Assembly: GCA_030430565.1 (NCBI GenBank)
Contig: JAUIKS010000033.1
Location: 62,001-126,000, forward strand
Origin: Polyangia bacterium
GTDB lineage: Bacteria; Myxococcota_A; Polyangia; Nannocystales; Nannocystaceae
Reading direction: 5' to 3'
DNA length: 64,000 bases
Numbering within the stretch: position 1 is the stretch's first letter; every line of letters starts with the position of its first letter. Under the pieces are notes generated by a model, which had not been told where the DNA came from, ran no database searches, and saw nothing but the letters and a program-made list of their open reading frames with translations. The position numbers and the translations under genes were made by a program. Shown piece after piece: positions 51,381 through 60,103 of the stretch.

Positions 51381-52595
51381 CTACGGGCTCGCCAGCCGGA
51401 CCGTCACGGTCCCGCTGTCGAATGTCCCAGCGACCAGGTCGATCGCGCCGTCGGCGTTGACGTCGGCGAGCGCGACCTGATGGACCACGTCGTCAAATTC
51501 GACGATCGACGGCGGGAAGAAGCCGCCGTCGCCGAGGCCCTCCGCGATCCACACGCGCGGGCTGTCGACCGCGAGCATCACCGCGTCGAGCAGGTCGTCA
51601 TTGTTGACATCCGCGAGCGTGATGTAGGCGGGCGCGTCGCGCGGGTGGGAGGGGATGAACGCGCCGGCGATCGTGGGCGTCGGCACGCCGCGGCTCGTGA
51701 GCGCGACGATCATGTTGACGCCGAGATCGCCGACCACGACCTCAGCCGCGCCGTCCCCGTCGAGATCGCCCGTCGCCATGACCGCTGGCGACGGCATCGT
51801 AAACAGCGGCTCCGGTCGCGCGAAGCCGCCCCCGCCGACGCCGTGCGCGACTCGGAGGCCGTCAGCGCGCCCGCGCTCGAGGAGGATCGCGTCGGCGAGG
51901 CCGTCGCCGTCGACATCGGCGACCTCCATGTTGGTCGGCGAGAAGTCCGCGCCCGCGAGCGAGGTCTCGACCGTCCCCATGAGGCCGTGGGCGCCGTCGC
52001 CGAGCAGGACGTTGAGGCCCTGCTGCGCCTCGTCCTCGGGGTCGCGGATCAGCGCGACGACATCGGCGCGCTCGTCCCCGTCCACGTCGACGACCTTCGT
52101 CGTCCGCGGCAGGCCCGTGAGCGGGAGATCGTCGACCTGGCCGAAGCGGCCCTCGTCGTCGGGCGCGAACAGGTGCAGCCTCGGCTGACAGGTAGCGAAC
52201 AGGATGTCGGTGGCGCGCGCGTTGAGGCGCGCGCCGAGCTGGCCGGGGACCGGGTGCGCGCTGCAGCCGTGCACGCCCGGGTCGAGCGGCGCGTCGAGCA
52301 GCACCCCGCGATCGCGCGTCTCCACGCCGCGCCACAGCTCGGCCGTGACCGTCGGCGCGAGCCCGATGATCATCAGGTCCTCGAGCAGGTCCCCGTCGAA
52401 GTCCGCGACGCGCAGCGCGTGGGGCTCGAGCGCGGGCTCGATGATCCGGAGCGCGCCGCGCAGACACAGCTCACCCTCGTCGAGCACGCCGTTGTCGCAG
52501 GTCGGGATCGACACGGTCTCGTCCGCGCAGCCCGTGAGGGGGAGCGCGACGGTGAGCGTGAGCAGCCAGCGGCGTCGCTGCGAGGCGGTGATCAT
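51381..52595 (-). CDS. FG-GAP/VCBS-repeat lipoprotein
   Basis: 404 residues from ATG 52595 (signal LLTLTVALPLTGCADETV). After an N-terminal Cys pair (PTCDNGVLDEGELC) the protein is built of ~50-60 residue repeats with the core DVDGDERADVVAL, DVDGDGLADAILL, DLDGDGAAEVVVG, DVNNDDLLDAVML and DVNADGAIDLVAG. These are FG-GAP/VCBS blades with calcium-binding Asp loops, likely a seven-bladed beta-propeller. A surface or periplasmic binding role is inferred. TATACT on the minus strand (52632-52637) lies in the divergent promoter region, about 36 nt before the ATG. Confidence 0.92.
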   Translation of the reverse strand: MITASQRRRWLLTLTVALPLTGCADETVSIPTCDNGVLDEGELCLRGALRIIEPALEPHALRVADFDGDLLEDLMIIGLAPTVTAELWRGVETRDRGVLLDAPLDPGVHGCSAHPVPGQLGARLNARATDILFATCQPRLHLFAPDDEGRFGQVDDLPLTGLPRTTKVVDVDGDERADVVALIRDPEDEAQQGLNVLLGDGAHGLMGTVETSLAGADFSPTNMEVADVDGDGLADAILLERGRADGLRVAHGVGGGGFARPEPLFTMPSPAVMATGDLDGDGAAEVVVGDLGVNMIVALTSRGVPTPTIAGAFIPSHPRDAPAYITLADVNNDDLLDAVMLAVDSPRVWIAEGLGDGGFFPPSIVEFDDVVHQVALADVNADGAIDLVAGTFDSGTVTVRLASP

Positions 52596-52631
52596 GGGGC
52601 GTCCACGCGCGGCGTTGCGCGCGATATTCGC

Positions 52632-52646
52632 AGTATACCCTATGCT
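52632..52646. promoter_or_regulatory. Divergent -10 pair
   Basis: TATGCT (52641-52646) ends 6 nt before ATG 52653 on the plus strand. TATACT on the minus strand, in AGTATACCC, faces the FG-GAP gene. Confidence 0.5.
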
Positions 52647-52652
52647 GGCTGC

Positions 52653-53219
52653 ATGGCTTGTCGACAATATTGCGTGCTGATCGCGCTAATGTACCTCAGC
52701 GCGTGCGGCGATGACGTGGCCGGCGAGACGGAGCAGTCGCCGGCTGGGACCACCGACGCCGGCACCAGCTCGACGGGCGGCAGCGGCACGGAGGGCGAGA
52801 CATGCGCGACGACGGGGGACGCGTGCCTGACCTGCGACATGCTCTCCGACTCCGTCTGTGACGCGTACCTCGACGACGACGGGGGCTGCCCATCCCACGC
52901 GACCGCGCTGCAGCCCCTCTGGGATGGGTACTGCGTGGCGGCCTGTCACCAGAGCGACGGCCCGCTGATCTTCTCGCTCGAGGGGCAGGCCTACGGCCGG
53001 CTCGTGAACGCGTGCGCCGTCGAGCCCTCGGGCGACTGCGCGATGAACCGCGTCACGCCCTTCTCGCCGACCCAGAGCTACCTCTGGTACAAGCTCAAGG
53101 GCCACCAGGGCTGTGTGCCGGGCATCGGCGGGGAGCGGATGCCGCCGGACAGCCCCCCGTTGCTCGACCCGTTGATGGAGACCGTCGAGCGCTGGATCTG
53201 CTGCGGCGCGCCCGAGTGA
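52653..53219 (+). CDS. Cytochrome-c-like lipoprotein lacking a canonical CxxCH
   Basis: 188 residues; signal YCVLIALMYLSACGDDV. A Ser/Thr/Gly linker and a Cys-rich segment (TGDACLTCDMLSDSVC) precede a domain with DGYCVAACHQSDGPLIFSLE, YLWYKLKGHQG, GERMPPDSPPLLDPLME and VERWICCGAPE. This order (haem site, then WxKL, then RMPP, then IxxWIxxGA) is that of planctomycete-type cytochrome c domains, where RMP supplies the axial Met. Here the haem motif reads CVAACH, with three residues between the Cys instead of two. Either it binds haem in a modified way or it has lost haem. The gene ends 3 nt from the convergent FG-GAP/MYXO-CTERM gene. Confidence 0.8.
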   Translation: MACRQYCVLIALMYLSACGDDVAGETEQSPAGTTDAGTSSTGGSGTEGETCATTGDACLTCDMLSDSVCDAYLDDDGGCPSHATALQPLWDGYCVAACHQSDGPLIFSLEGQAYGRLVNACAVEPSGDCAMNRVTPFSPTQSYLWYKLKGHQGCVPGIGGERMPPDSPPLLDPLMETVERWICCGAPE

Positions 53220-53222
53220 CGT

Positions 53223-55946
53223 TTAGCGGCGTCGGCGGGCGCGGAGCAGCAGGAGCACGGCCGCGAGCCCGAGTACGCCGCGGCCTCTGTCATCACCGCC
53301 GTCATGCCGGCAGCCGCAGCCGTCGTCGGTCGAGACCCCGCTGTCGGTCCCGCCGTCGCTGTCGGTCGAGTCCTCGCTCGAGTCTTCTCCGGTGCTCCCA
53401 TCGCTCGCGGCGCTCGTCGAGCCTGAGTCCGAGCTGGAGTCCGAGCTGGAGTCCGAGCCCGAGTCGCTGCCGGAGCCGTCCGAGGTCGGCCCCGCCGAGG
53501 GGTCGGTGTCGTCAGTGGTGCCGTCCGTCTCCGTGCCGCCGGTCGTCCCGGTGGTCTCCGGCGCGAGCTCGCAGACGCCGTCTTGGCACATGCCCTCCTC
53601 CTCGCACGGGGTCCCGTCCTCCGCCGGGCCGTCGTCGGGGCACTCCGCGGCCACCCCGTCGCACAGCTCGGCGGCGTCACACTCGTCGGCAGCTGGGCGG
53701 CATTCGACGTCGTCGCCGGCGAGCTGGTCTTCAGGACACTCCGCGGACAGCCCGTCGCACAGCTCCTCGACGTCGCAGTCGCCGGCCGAGGGGCGGCACT
53801 CGGTGTCCGGGGCGGCGAAGCCGTCCTCGGGGCACTCGAGGGACTGGCCGTCGCAGACCTCCGCGACGTCGCACTCGCCCGCGCTGGCGCGACACTCGGT
53901 GTCGGCCGCGATCGCCTCGCACTGCCCGTCTTGCGAGGCGCCGGCGGCGACGCTGCAGGCCTGGCAGTCCTCGAGCGCGCCCCCGCCACACTCGCTGTTG
54001 CAGCACACGCCGTCGACGCACAGCCCGCTGTCGCAGTCGTCGTCCTCGACGCAGGCGTCTCCTTGCCCGAACTTGATGCCAAAGATGTAGGCCGCGCCGG
54101 CGTTGAACTCGGGGTCGTCCGCGACCGGCGCGCCGCCGATCAGCCGCGCGCCGGAGATGTCGACGTCGAAGCCGAACTGATCGCCCGCGAGCAGCTCGTT
54201 GGCGACGACCTTGTCGACCTCGCTCCACACGTCGTCGGCGAAGGCGAACAGGTAGGCCGAGCCCGAGGAGTTGCCGAGGTCGTCGTCTCCGCGCGCGCCG
54301 ACGACGACCGTGAGGGTGTCGATCGCGAGCGCGTAGCCGAAGTTGTCGTTTGAAACCCCGTCGCCCGCGATCAGCTTGGCGTCCTGGATCCAGTTGTTCT
54401 GGTCGGAGAACACGTAGGCGGCGCCCGCCTCGTTGCCGACCTCGTCTTCGAAGGGCGCGCCGACGGCCACGACGCCCTGCGAGATCGAGACCGCGCGCCC
54501 GAAGTTGTCTCCGAGCGAGCCGTCCTCGGCGAGCAGCTTCGCGGCCTCGCTCCAGACATCGCCCGCGCGCGAGTAGGCGTAGGCGGCGCCCGCGTTGTCG
54601 CCCAGCTCGTCCTCGAGGTACGCGCCGACGACCGCGAGGTCGCCGTCGATGTCGACCGACCAGCCGAAGCGGTCGGCGGCCTCGCCGTCGCTGGCGAGCA
54701 GCTTGGCCTGCTGCGCCCACGAGTCGCCGTCGTAGGTGAAGACGTAGGCGGCGCCCGACGAGCTGCCCAGGGTGTCCTCGCCGCGCGCGCCGACGATGAT
54801 GTCGTCGCCGGCGATCGCGATGTCGCTGCCGAACTCGTCGCCGGTGAAGCCGTCGCCCGCGAGGAGCTTGTCCTCCTCGACCCAGCTGTTGCCGTCGTAG
54901 CGGAACACGTAGGCGGCGCCGGCGTTGCTGCCCGAGGCGTCCTCCTCGTGCGCCGAGATCGCGATCGCCGGCTCGTCGATGTCGACCGCCCAGCCGAACT
55001 CGTCGCCGGCCTGGGCGTCGCTGGCGATCAGCTTCGCCTCCTCGATCCAGCTGCCGTTCATCTCGCGGAACACGTAGGCGGCGCCGCTGTTCAGGCCGAT
55101 GTCGTCGTCGAAGGGCGCGCCGATGATAGCGATGTCGCCGGAGATCGCGACCGAGTAGCCGAAGTTGTCGCCCAGCTGCGGGTCGCTGGCGAGCAGCTGC
55201 GCCTCCTGGGTCGCGACCAGCGGATCGATGGTCACCGGGTACTGCGCGCCGGCGTCGTCGACGGTGATCTCGAGCGTCGACCCAGCGCGGCGGAGCTGAG
55301 CCGGGAGCGCGCGCCCGCGGGCGTCGGTGACGTGCAGATCCGAGTAGTGCACGCGCGCGCCGCTGGCCGCGTCGTCGAGGGTCGCGGCGCGGCCGTGCGC
55401 GGCGATCGTCGTCGTCCAGCCCGGATCGACCGCGAGCCCGAGCACGAGCCCGCCCTCGCAGGCCCGCGCGCGCTCGACCGTGAAGCCCTGCTCGAGGCCG
55501 AGCGGGCCGTTGAGGTACCACTCGGTCACGGCGCTGGTCGCGAACGCGCGGCGATACTCGACCCGGTTCGCGCGCGCGCGCGGACGCGACGTGCTCGCGT
55601 CGCGCTCGGGGGCGCTCGCGCAGCCGAGCGATCGTGTCTCGAGGTTCAGGGTCCAGGCGTCGCCGCGCAGCTCGACGCCGGACGCGTCGAAGCGCGCGTC
55701 GAAGCCCTGGGCCTGGTTACTCGCCAGCAGCGCGCCGACGCCACGGATCGCGTAGGTCGGCGTCGCGTCGCGCTGGACTGCGGCGATCCAGCCCGCGCGA
55801 AGCCCCGCGATCGGCGTCGGGGCGGGCGCCCTGGCGGACGCCGGCGCGTCCGTCAGCCTTGGTGAATCTGTCTCAATGGACAGGCCTAGGCCGAGCGCGA
55901 GGAGCAGGGGGACAGACGAGCAAGCAATCCAAGAGCCGCGGAGCAT
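53223..55946 (-). CDS. FG-GAP repeat surface protein with MYXO-CTERM sorting tail
   Basis: 907 residues from ATG 55946, 6 nt after TACAGT (minus strand). The N-terminus has a signal-like segment (SSVPLLLALGLGLSI). Residues ~60-240 are an N-terminal beta domain. Residues ~240-610 hold about seven FG-GAP repeats (GDNFGYSVAISGDIAIIGAP, GSNAGAAYVFRYDGNSW). A Cys-rich region follows with recurrent CDVEELCDGLSAECPED units. The C-terminus has a Ser/Asp/Thr stalk, then CGCRHDGG, hydrophobic GVLGLAAVLLLL and RARRRR. This is a MYXO-CTERM (TIGR03901-like) tail that anchors proteins to the surface after processing. An adhesin-like role is inferred. Confidence 0.92.
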   Translation of the reverse strand: MLRGSWIACSSVPLLLALGLGLSIETDSPRLTDAPASARAPAPTPIAGLRAGWIAAVQRDATPTYAIRGVGALLASNQAQGFDARFDASGVELRGDAWTLNLETRSLGCASAPERDASTSRPRARANRVEYRRAFATSAVTEWYLNGPLGLEQGFTVERARACEGGLVLGLAVDPGWTTTIAAHGRAATLDDAASGARVHYSDLHVTDARGRALPAQLRRAGSTLEITVDDAGAQYPVTIDPLVATQEAQLLASDPQLGDNFGYSVAISGDIAIIGAPFDDDIGLNSGAAYVFREMNGSWIEEAKLIASDAQAGDEFGWAVDIDEPAIAISAHEEDASGSNAGAAYVFRYDGNSWVEEDKLLAGDGFTGDEFGSDIAIAGDDIIVGARGEDTLGSSSGAAYVFTYDGDSWAQQAKLLASDGEAADRFGWSVDIDGDLAVVGAYLEDELGDNAGAAYAYSRAGDVWSEAAKLLAEDGSLGDNFGRAVSISQGVVAVGAPFEDEVGNEAGAAYVFSDQNNWIQDAKLIAGDGVSNDNFGYALAIDTLTVVVGARGDDDLGNSSGSAYLFAFADDVWSEVDKVVANELLAGDQFGFDVDISGARLIGGAPVADDPEFNAGAAYIFGIKFGQGDACVEDDDCDSGLCVDGVCCNSECGGGALEDCQACSVAAGASQDGQCEAIAADTECRASAGECDVAEVCDGQSLECPEDGFAAPDTECRPSAGDCDVEELCDGLSAECPEDQLAGDDVECRPAADECDAAELCDGVAAECPDDGPAEDGTPCEEEGMCQDGVCELAPETTGTTGGTETDGTTDDTDPSAGPTSDGSGSDSGSDSSSDSSSDSGSTSAASDGSTGEDSSEDSTDSDGGTDSGVSTDDGCGCRHDGGDDRGRGVLGLAAVLLLLRARRRR

Positions 55947-55952
55947 GGGGAC

Positions 55953-55958
55953 ACTGTA
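55953..55958 (-). promoter_or_regulatory. Candidate -10 box, leaderless FG-GAP/MYXO-CTERM mRNA
   Basis: TACAGT (minus strand) ends 6 nt before the ATG (spacer GTCCCC). Confidence 0.5.
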
Positions 55959-56066
55959 TCCCACGGGCCCCCGACGCAGCGCTCGAGACGGTGCTGGTTT
56001 TTCGCCGCGGCCCCGCGGCCCGATGGCCCGCTGAGGACTCGCCGGGCGACCGGTCCGCGTGTCGCG

Positions 56067-57758
56067 TCAGCGAGCGCGGCGTCGTCGTCGTCCTCGCCCG
56101 AGCGCGAGCGGGAGCAGCAGCCCGATCCAGCCGTCGCCGCCCGAGCGCGCGCCCGACGAGCACGCGCAGCCGCCCGCGGCCGGCGCGGGCTTGGTCCCGC
56201 TGGCGCCCGGCGTGCCGGGCTTCGCCTTCGCGTCGGCGCCCGCCTTCGCGTCAGCGCCCGCCTTTATGTCGGCGCCGGCGTTCGCGTCGGCGCCTGGCTC
56301 TCCGTCGACCTTCGCGGGCGCCGGCGCGCCGTCGTCATCGGTCACCGGCGCGAGGCCGAGCGCGCCCACGGCCGTGGCCGCGAGCTTCAGCTCGGGGATG
56401 TCCTCACGGACCATCGACGCCAGCTGCACCCCGCCGCGCGGCGCGAACGCGACATCCTTAACGGCGGTCGTCTTCTGCTTCCCGCCGCTGTTGGGCGGGC
56501 CGCCCCAGATCCCGCGCCGCGGGTTCTCGCAGTTGATCGGCCCGGTCCACTCGTGACGGATGATGTAGCGGGCCTGGAAGTTGTTGGTGCCCGACGGCTT
56601 GGCGCCCTTCTCGACCTCGCTGCCTTGCTGGCGAACCTCACGCCCGCCGACGATGCCGTCCGCGGCCTTAAACACCAGGTCCTCGCCGAGCGAGCGCTTG
56701 TCGTAGCGCGCGTGCAGACGCGTCAGCACGAAGTCCCAGGAGTCCCCCTGGCTCGGGAGCACGTCCGCGCCGAGCGTCGCCAGCTCGCCCTCGTCGAGCG
56801 GGTCGACGGGGCAGGGGTCGCAGCTCAACGCCTGCCACGAGTACTCCGTCACGACCGCGCCGGGGTTCTGGGCCAGCGTCTCGTCGAACAGCGCGGCGTA
56901 GAACTCCCCGAAGCGATCGCGGACGGCGTTGTTGACGTTGATGTTGGTCGGGATCGTGACGGTCTTGTAGTTGGCGACCTCGTAGCGCTGGTCGCGGGCG
57001 AGCAGGTGCACGATCAGGTCCTGGGCCTTGCCGGCGTTGATCAGGCCCAGCCGGATCGGCAGGCTGAATTCTTTGGAGTCGTAGTGCACGCGCAGCGGTG
57101 AGAGCGTGGCCCGGCCCTGCTGGTCAAACTTGACCTTCTTCACGTCGACGCGGGCGACGAAGAACTTCGAGCCGCGCTCGACGTAGGGTCGCAGCAGCGG
57201 CTCGGCGCCCTCGGGGATCTGGTACTTCTCGCGCCGCAGCCAGGTGTCGAGACCGGTGGAGTCCTCGGCGCTGAGGATCACGATCTCGTACTCGCCGACC
57301 TTGAACTGGGCCTCGATCTTGACGCCGAGATCCACCGCGGTCGGCGCGGGCATCAGATCGGCCTTTACGTCGCCGCCCGAGCGGCGGCGCCCCTTCTCGT
57401 ACTGGCGCATCGGCTGGCACGGGTCCTGCTCCCAGTACTCGACGAGCCGGGGGGCCGCGAGCTGGTCGATGCGATCGAAGACCGCGTGCGGCAGGGTCTT
57501 CACGTCCTCCTCCGCGAGCACCACCGGGACCGGCACGACCATAGCGAAGTCCTCGGCCGGGCCCTTGTAGTTGTTCTGCATCGACAGAACGGTGCGCAGG
57601 CCGTCGCGCATCAGCACGACCTGGGTCGCGTCGTTGTACAGCGACTGGCCCGCGCCGCTGACGTAGAACCCACAGAACGCGTTGGCGACCGTCGGCGCGA
57701 CGGCGACGCCGAGGGCGGCGGTTGTGCAGAGCAGCAGGGCGCGGAGCTTGGTACGCAT
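56067..57758 (-). CDS. DUF2330 protein with MYXO-CTERM tail
   Basis: 563 residues from ATG 57758, with a strong GGAGG 7-8 nt upstream. This start gives a classical signal peptide, ALLLCTTAALGVAVAP then ANAFCGFYVSG. The body matches DUF2330 (PF10092): SLYNDATQVVLMRDG, TVLSMQNNYKGPAEDFAMVV, PVPVVLAEEDVKTLP, WLRREKYQIPEGAEPLLRPY and the downstream Trp-rich TEYSWQALSCDPCP. A Gly/Ala/Asp/Lys repeat stalk (~490-530, GADxKAGAD units) precedes the tail GGCACSS, hydrophobic IGLLLPLALG and RGRRRRR. It is a surface protein common in myxobacteria; the function is not known. Confidence 0.92.
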   Translation of the reverse strand: MRTKLRALLLCTTAALGVAVAPTVANAFCGFYVSGAGQSLYNDATQVVLMRDGLRTVLSMQNNYKGPAEDFAMVVPVPVVLAEEDVKTLPHAVFDRIDQLAAPRLVEYWEQDPCQPMRQYEKGRRRSGGDVKADLMPAPTAVDLGVKIEAQFKVGEYEIVILSAEDSTGLDTWLRREKYQIPEGAEPLLRPYVERGSKFFVARVDVKKVKFDQQGRATLSPLRVHYDSKEFSLPIRLGLINAGKAQDLIVHLLARDQRYEVANYKTVTIPTNINVNNAVRDRFGEFYAALFDETLAQNPGAVVTEYSWQALSCDPCPVDPLDEGELATLGADVLPSQGDSWDFVLTRLHARYDKRSLGEDLVFKAADGIVGGREVRQQGSEVEKGAKPSGTNNFQARYIIRHEWTGPINCENPRRGIWGGPPNSGGKQKTTAVKDVAFAPRGGVQLASMVREDIPELKLAATAVGALGLAPVTDDDGAPAPAKVDGEPGADANAGADIKAGADAKAGADAKAKPGTPGASGTKPAPAAGGCACSSGARSGGDGWIGLLLPLALGRGRRRRRAR

Positions 57759-57849
57759 GGACGATCCTCCAGGAGTGGTGTCACTGTAGCCCCGCGCGCG
57801 CGGCTCTCGGCCGCGCGCGCGGGCGGCGATGTGTGCAATTAACGCGGGC

Positions 57850-58256
57850 TCAGTCGCTCGTGTCGCCCCCGCGCGTCTCGAGCCACGCCGCCACCTCGGC
57901 GCGCGCCCCCGCGAACAGCGGCCCCGCGGTTTCGTAGTCTGCCAGCGCCGCCTCGGCGAGCGCGCGCGCGCGCGTCGTCCACGCTCGGTTTGAGCGCGCG
58001 CGAGCGCGAAGCGTGTCTCGCCGATCAGCTCGGGGCTGTCTCCAAGCTCGAGCGCGCCCTCGACGTCACCTATCCCGCCCTCGCCGATCACGCGCTCGAC
58101 GCGGTATCGACCGATGCGCGCCGGCGGGTCCGACGGATCGCGCCGGCGCCCGAGCTCCGGCTCGCCGGCGCTCGCGGTCTCACGCAGGTAGAGCGAGTCG
58201 CGCGCGCGGGCGGCTCGCCGGGCGGCGGGCCGCGCCGACGCCGTGGCGCTTCACTA
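57850..58256 (-). pseudogene. Collapsed Ser/Thr protein kinase gene
   Basis: On the minus strand the frame reads YLRETASAGEPELGRRRD, then ARIGRYRVERVIGEGGIGDV. The latter is the start of a Pkn-type kinase domain (GxGxxG loop). It jumps directly to ALELGDSPELIGETRFALAR, the helical C-terminal tail of the long TPR-containing kinases of this group. After a one-base slip in a GCGCGCGCG run it ends LAEAALADYETAGPLFAG and ARAEVAAWLETRGGDTSD, with stop TGA at 57852-57850. The ATP-binding Lys, HRD and DFG motifs and most of the sensor region are missing. An internal deletion plus a frameshift left about 135 codons. Confidence 0.7.
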
Positions 58257-58289
58257 CGCCATCGCTCCGCGGCGAAGGTCCCAAATAAT

Positions 58290-58305
58290 ATGTCTAAATA
58301 GACAT
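58290..58305. promoter_or_regulatory. Perfect palindrome ATGTCTA-AA-TAGACAT
   Basis: The 7-bp arms flank AA, 73 nt upstream of the Gly-Asp lipoprotein gene. It is the most symmetrical of the TGTC-N6-GACA elements in this window and is typical of a homodimeric repressor site. Confidence 0.5.
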
Positions 58306-58362
58306 GTTATACCGACGCCGCGCGCGTCGGCGCCTGGCTCGCCGCGCGCGACTTCTGTAAAC

Positions 58363-58376
58363 TGTCCATCGAGTCA
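58363..58376. promoter_or_regulatory. TGTC-N6-GTCA element at the start of the lipoprotein gene
   Basis: TGTCCATCGAGTCA ends 2 nt before ATG 58379, so a bound protein would block transcription start or translation. Confidence 0.4.
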
Positions 58377-58378
58377 TA

Positions 58379-58921
<543 letters not shown>

Positions 58922-58935
58922 GCCGCCCCGTCGGT

Positions 58936-60000
58936 CTAGAGGCTACAGTAGTCCGGGAAGCCCCCCGGCAGCTCGTCCGCGTAGGGCGAGGGGCGGACGC
59001 CGTAAGGGTGCTTTGAGAAGAACTGCAGCGTGCTCGAGATCGCGTCGGTCGGGATCGTGTGCCCGTTGCCGTGGTCGCAGATGAACGCGAAGTGGTCGTT
59101 CATCAGCAGGTCGTCGAGGTAGGTCTCGCTGGCGAGCTGGAACGAGATGACGACGTTGTCGCTGGCGCCGCCGTGGTAGATCATCGCCGCGAACCGGTTC
59201 TCGGGGTTCTGCGAGGCCGGCACGCCCTGGATCCCGATCCCGCCGGAGTAGGTGACGACGCTCGCGATGTAGGCCGAGCGGCGGTAGCTCATCTGCGTCG
59301 TGTGCAGCCCGCCCGCGCTCATGCCGATGGCGTGGATCCGCGTGGGGTCGACCCCCCACTGCTCGTCGAGGCAGCCCAGCACCTCGTCGGCGAGCAGCAG
59401 GTCGTCCTCTTGCTCGCCGATGGTCAGCCACCAGGGGAAGGTGCCCGCGTCGGGGTCGGCGACGGCCGCGACGACCATGCCGCCGGCGGCCTTGAAGGCC
59501 TCGACGCCGGCGTTGCTGAGCCCGTAGGGGGCCTCGTTGGTGCTGCTGCCGGTGCCGTGCCAGTAGAACACGACCGGGCCGTCCTGCGCCGCCGCGGCGT
59601 CCTCGTCGATCCAGATCCGGGCCTCGCGGGGCTTGCCGACGCCGGCGGGGTTGAAGGTCAGGGTGCCCTCGGTGATCTCAGGACAGGCGCCCGTCGGTGT
59701 CGGGATCACGGGTTCGGGTCCGTCCTCCGTGGGATCTTCGGTCGGATCGTCAGTAGGGTCCTCGGTCGGATCGTCAGTAGGATCCTCGGTCGAATTCTCG
59801 GTCGGATCCTCGGTCGCCTCGCCGCTGCTCCCCATCCCCTCCGTCGCGTCGCCGCCGGTCTCCACATCAGTCTCTGATGAGCTCTCTCCGCTGTCGCCGG
59901 GCTCACCGAGGTCGCCGCAGGCCGGCGTGAGCAGGAGCGCGAGCGCGCAGGGGAGGGGGGCGAGGTTGCTTCGGGTGAAAAGAAAATCCACAAGATCCAT
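58936..60000 (-). CDS. PHB-depolymerase/feruloyl-esterase-like alpha/beta hydrolase lipoprotein
   Basis: 354 residues from ATG 60000; signal LPCALALLLTPACGDLG. The linker contains EDPT/DDPT tetrapeptide repeats (~65-95). The hydrolase domain shows VVFYWHGTGSSTNEAPYGLS (oxyanion region), the nucleophile in RIHAIGMSAGGLHTTQMSYR (GxSxG, Ser near residue 225) and the C-terminal His in ICDHGNGHTIP. This is the arrangement of LpqC/PHB-depolymerase and feruloyl-esterase-type enzymes. It is secreted and lipid-anchored, probably acting on an ester-linked polymer or polysaccharide. The substrate cannot be named. Confidence 0.88.
   Translation of the reverse strand: MDLVDFLFTRSNLAPLPCALALLLTPACGDLGEPGDSGESSSETDVETGGDATEGMGSSGEATEDPTENSTEDPTDDPTEDPTDDPTEDPTEDGPEPVIPTPTGACPEITEGTLTFNPAGVGKPREARIWIDEDAAAAQDGPVVFYWHGTGSSTNEAPYGLSNAGVEAFKAAGGMVVAAVADPDAGTFPWWLTIGEQEDDLLLADEVLGCLDEQWGVDPTRIHAIGMSAGGLHTTQMSYRRSAYIASVVTYSGGIGIQGVPASQNPENRFAAMIYHGGASDNVVISFQLASETYLDDLLMNDHFAFICDHGNGHTIPTDAISSTLQFFSKHPYGVRPSPYADELPGGFPDYCSL
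59735..59820 (-). repeat. Glu/Asp-Pro-Thr tetrapeptide repeat in the esterase linker
   Basis: About seven near-identical 12-nt units encode EDPT or DDPT (one reads ENST). Confidence 0.75.
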
Positions 60001-60103
60001 GGGGCTCTCCCTCGATCGCGTTCCCGCGAGGCGGGCTCCAGTGTACCAAGTCGGGCTCCGTCGCCCGCCGCGTGAAGATCGTCGGCTCAGGTCCTCGGGC
60101 CGA

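Noticed and set aside
55869..55882. TGTCTCAATGGACA as another operator copy
   Set aside because: It lies about 20 codons inside the FG-GAP gene and encodes part of the signal region, so it is more likely coincidental.
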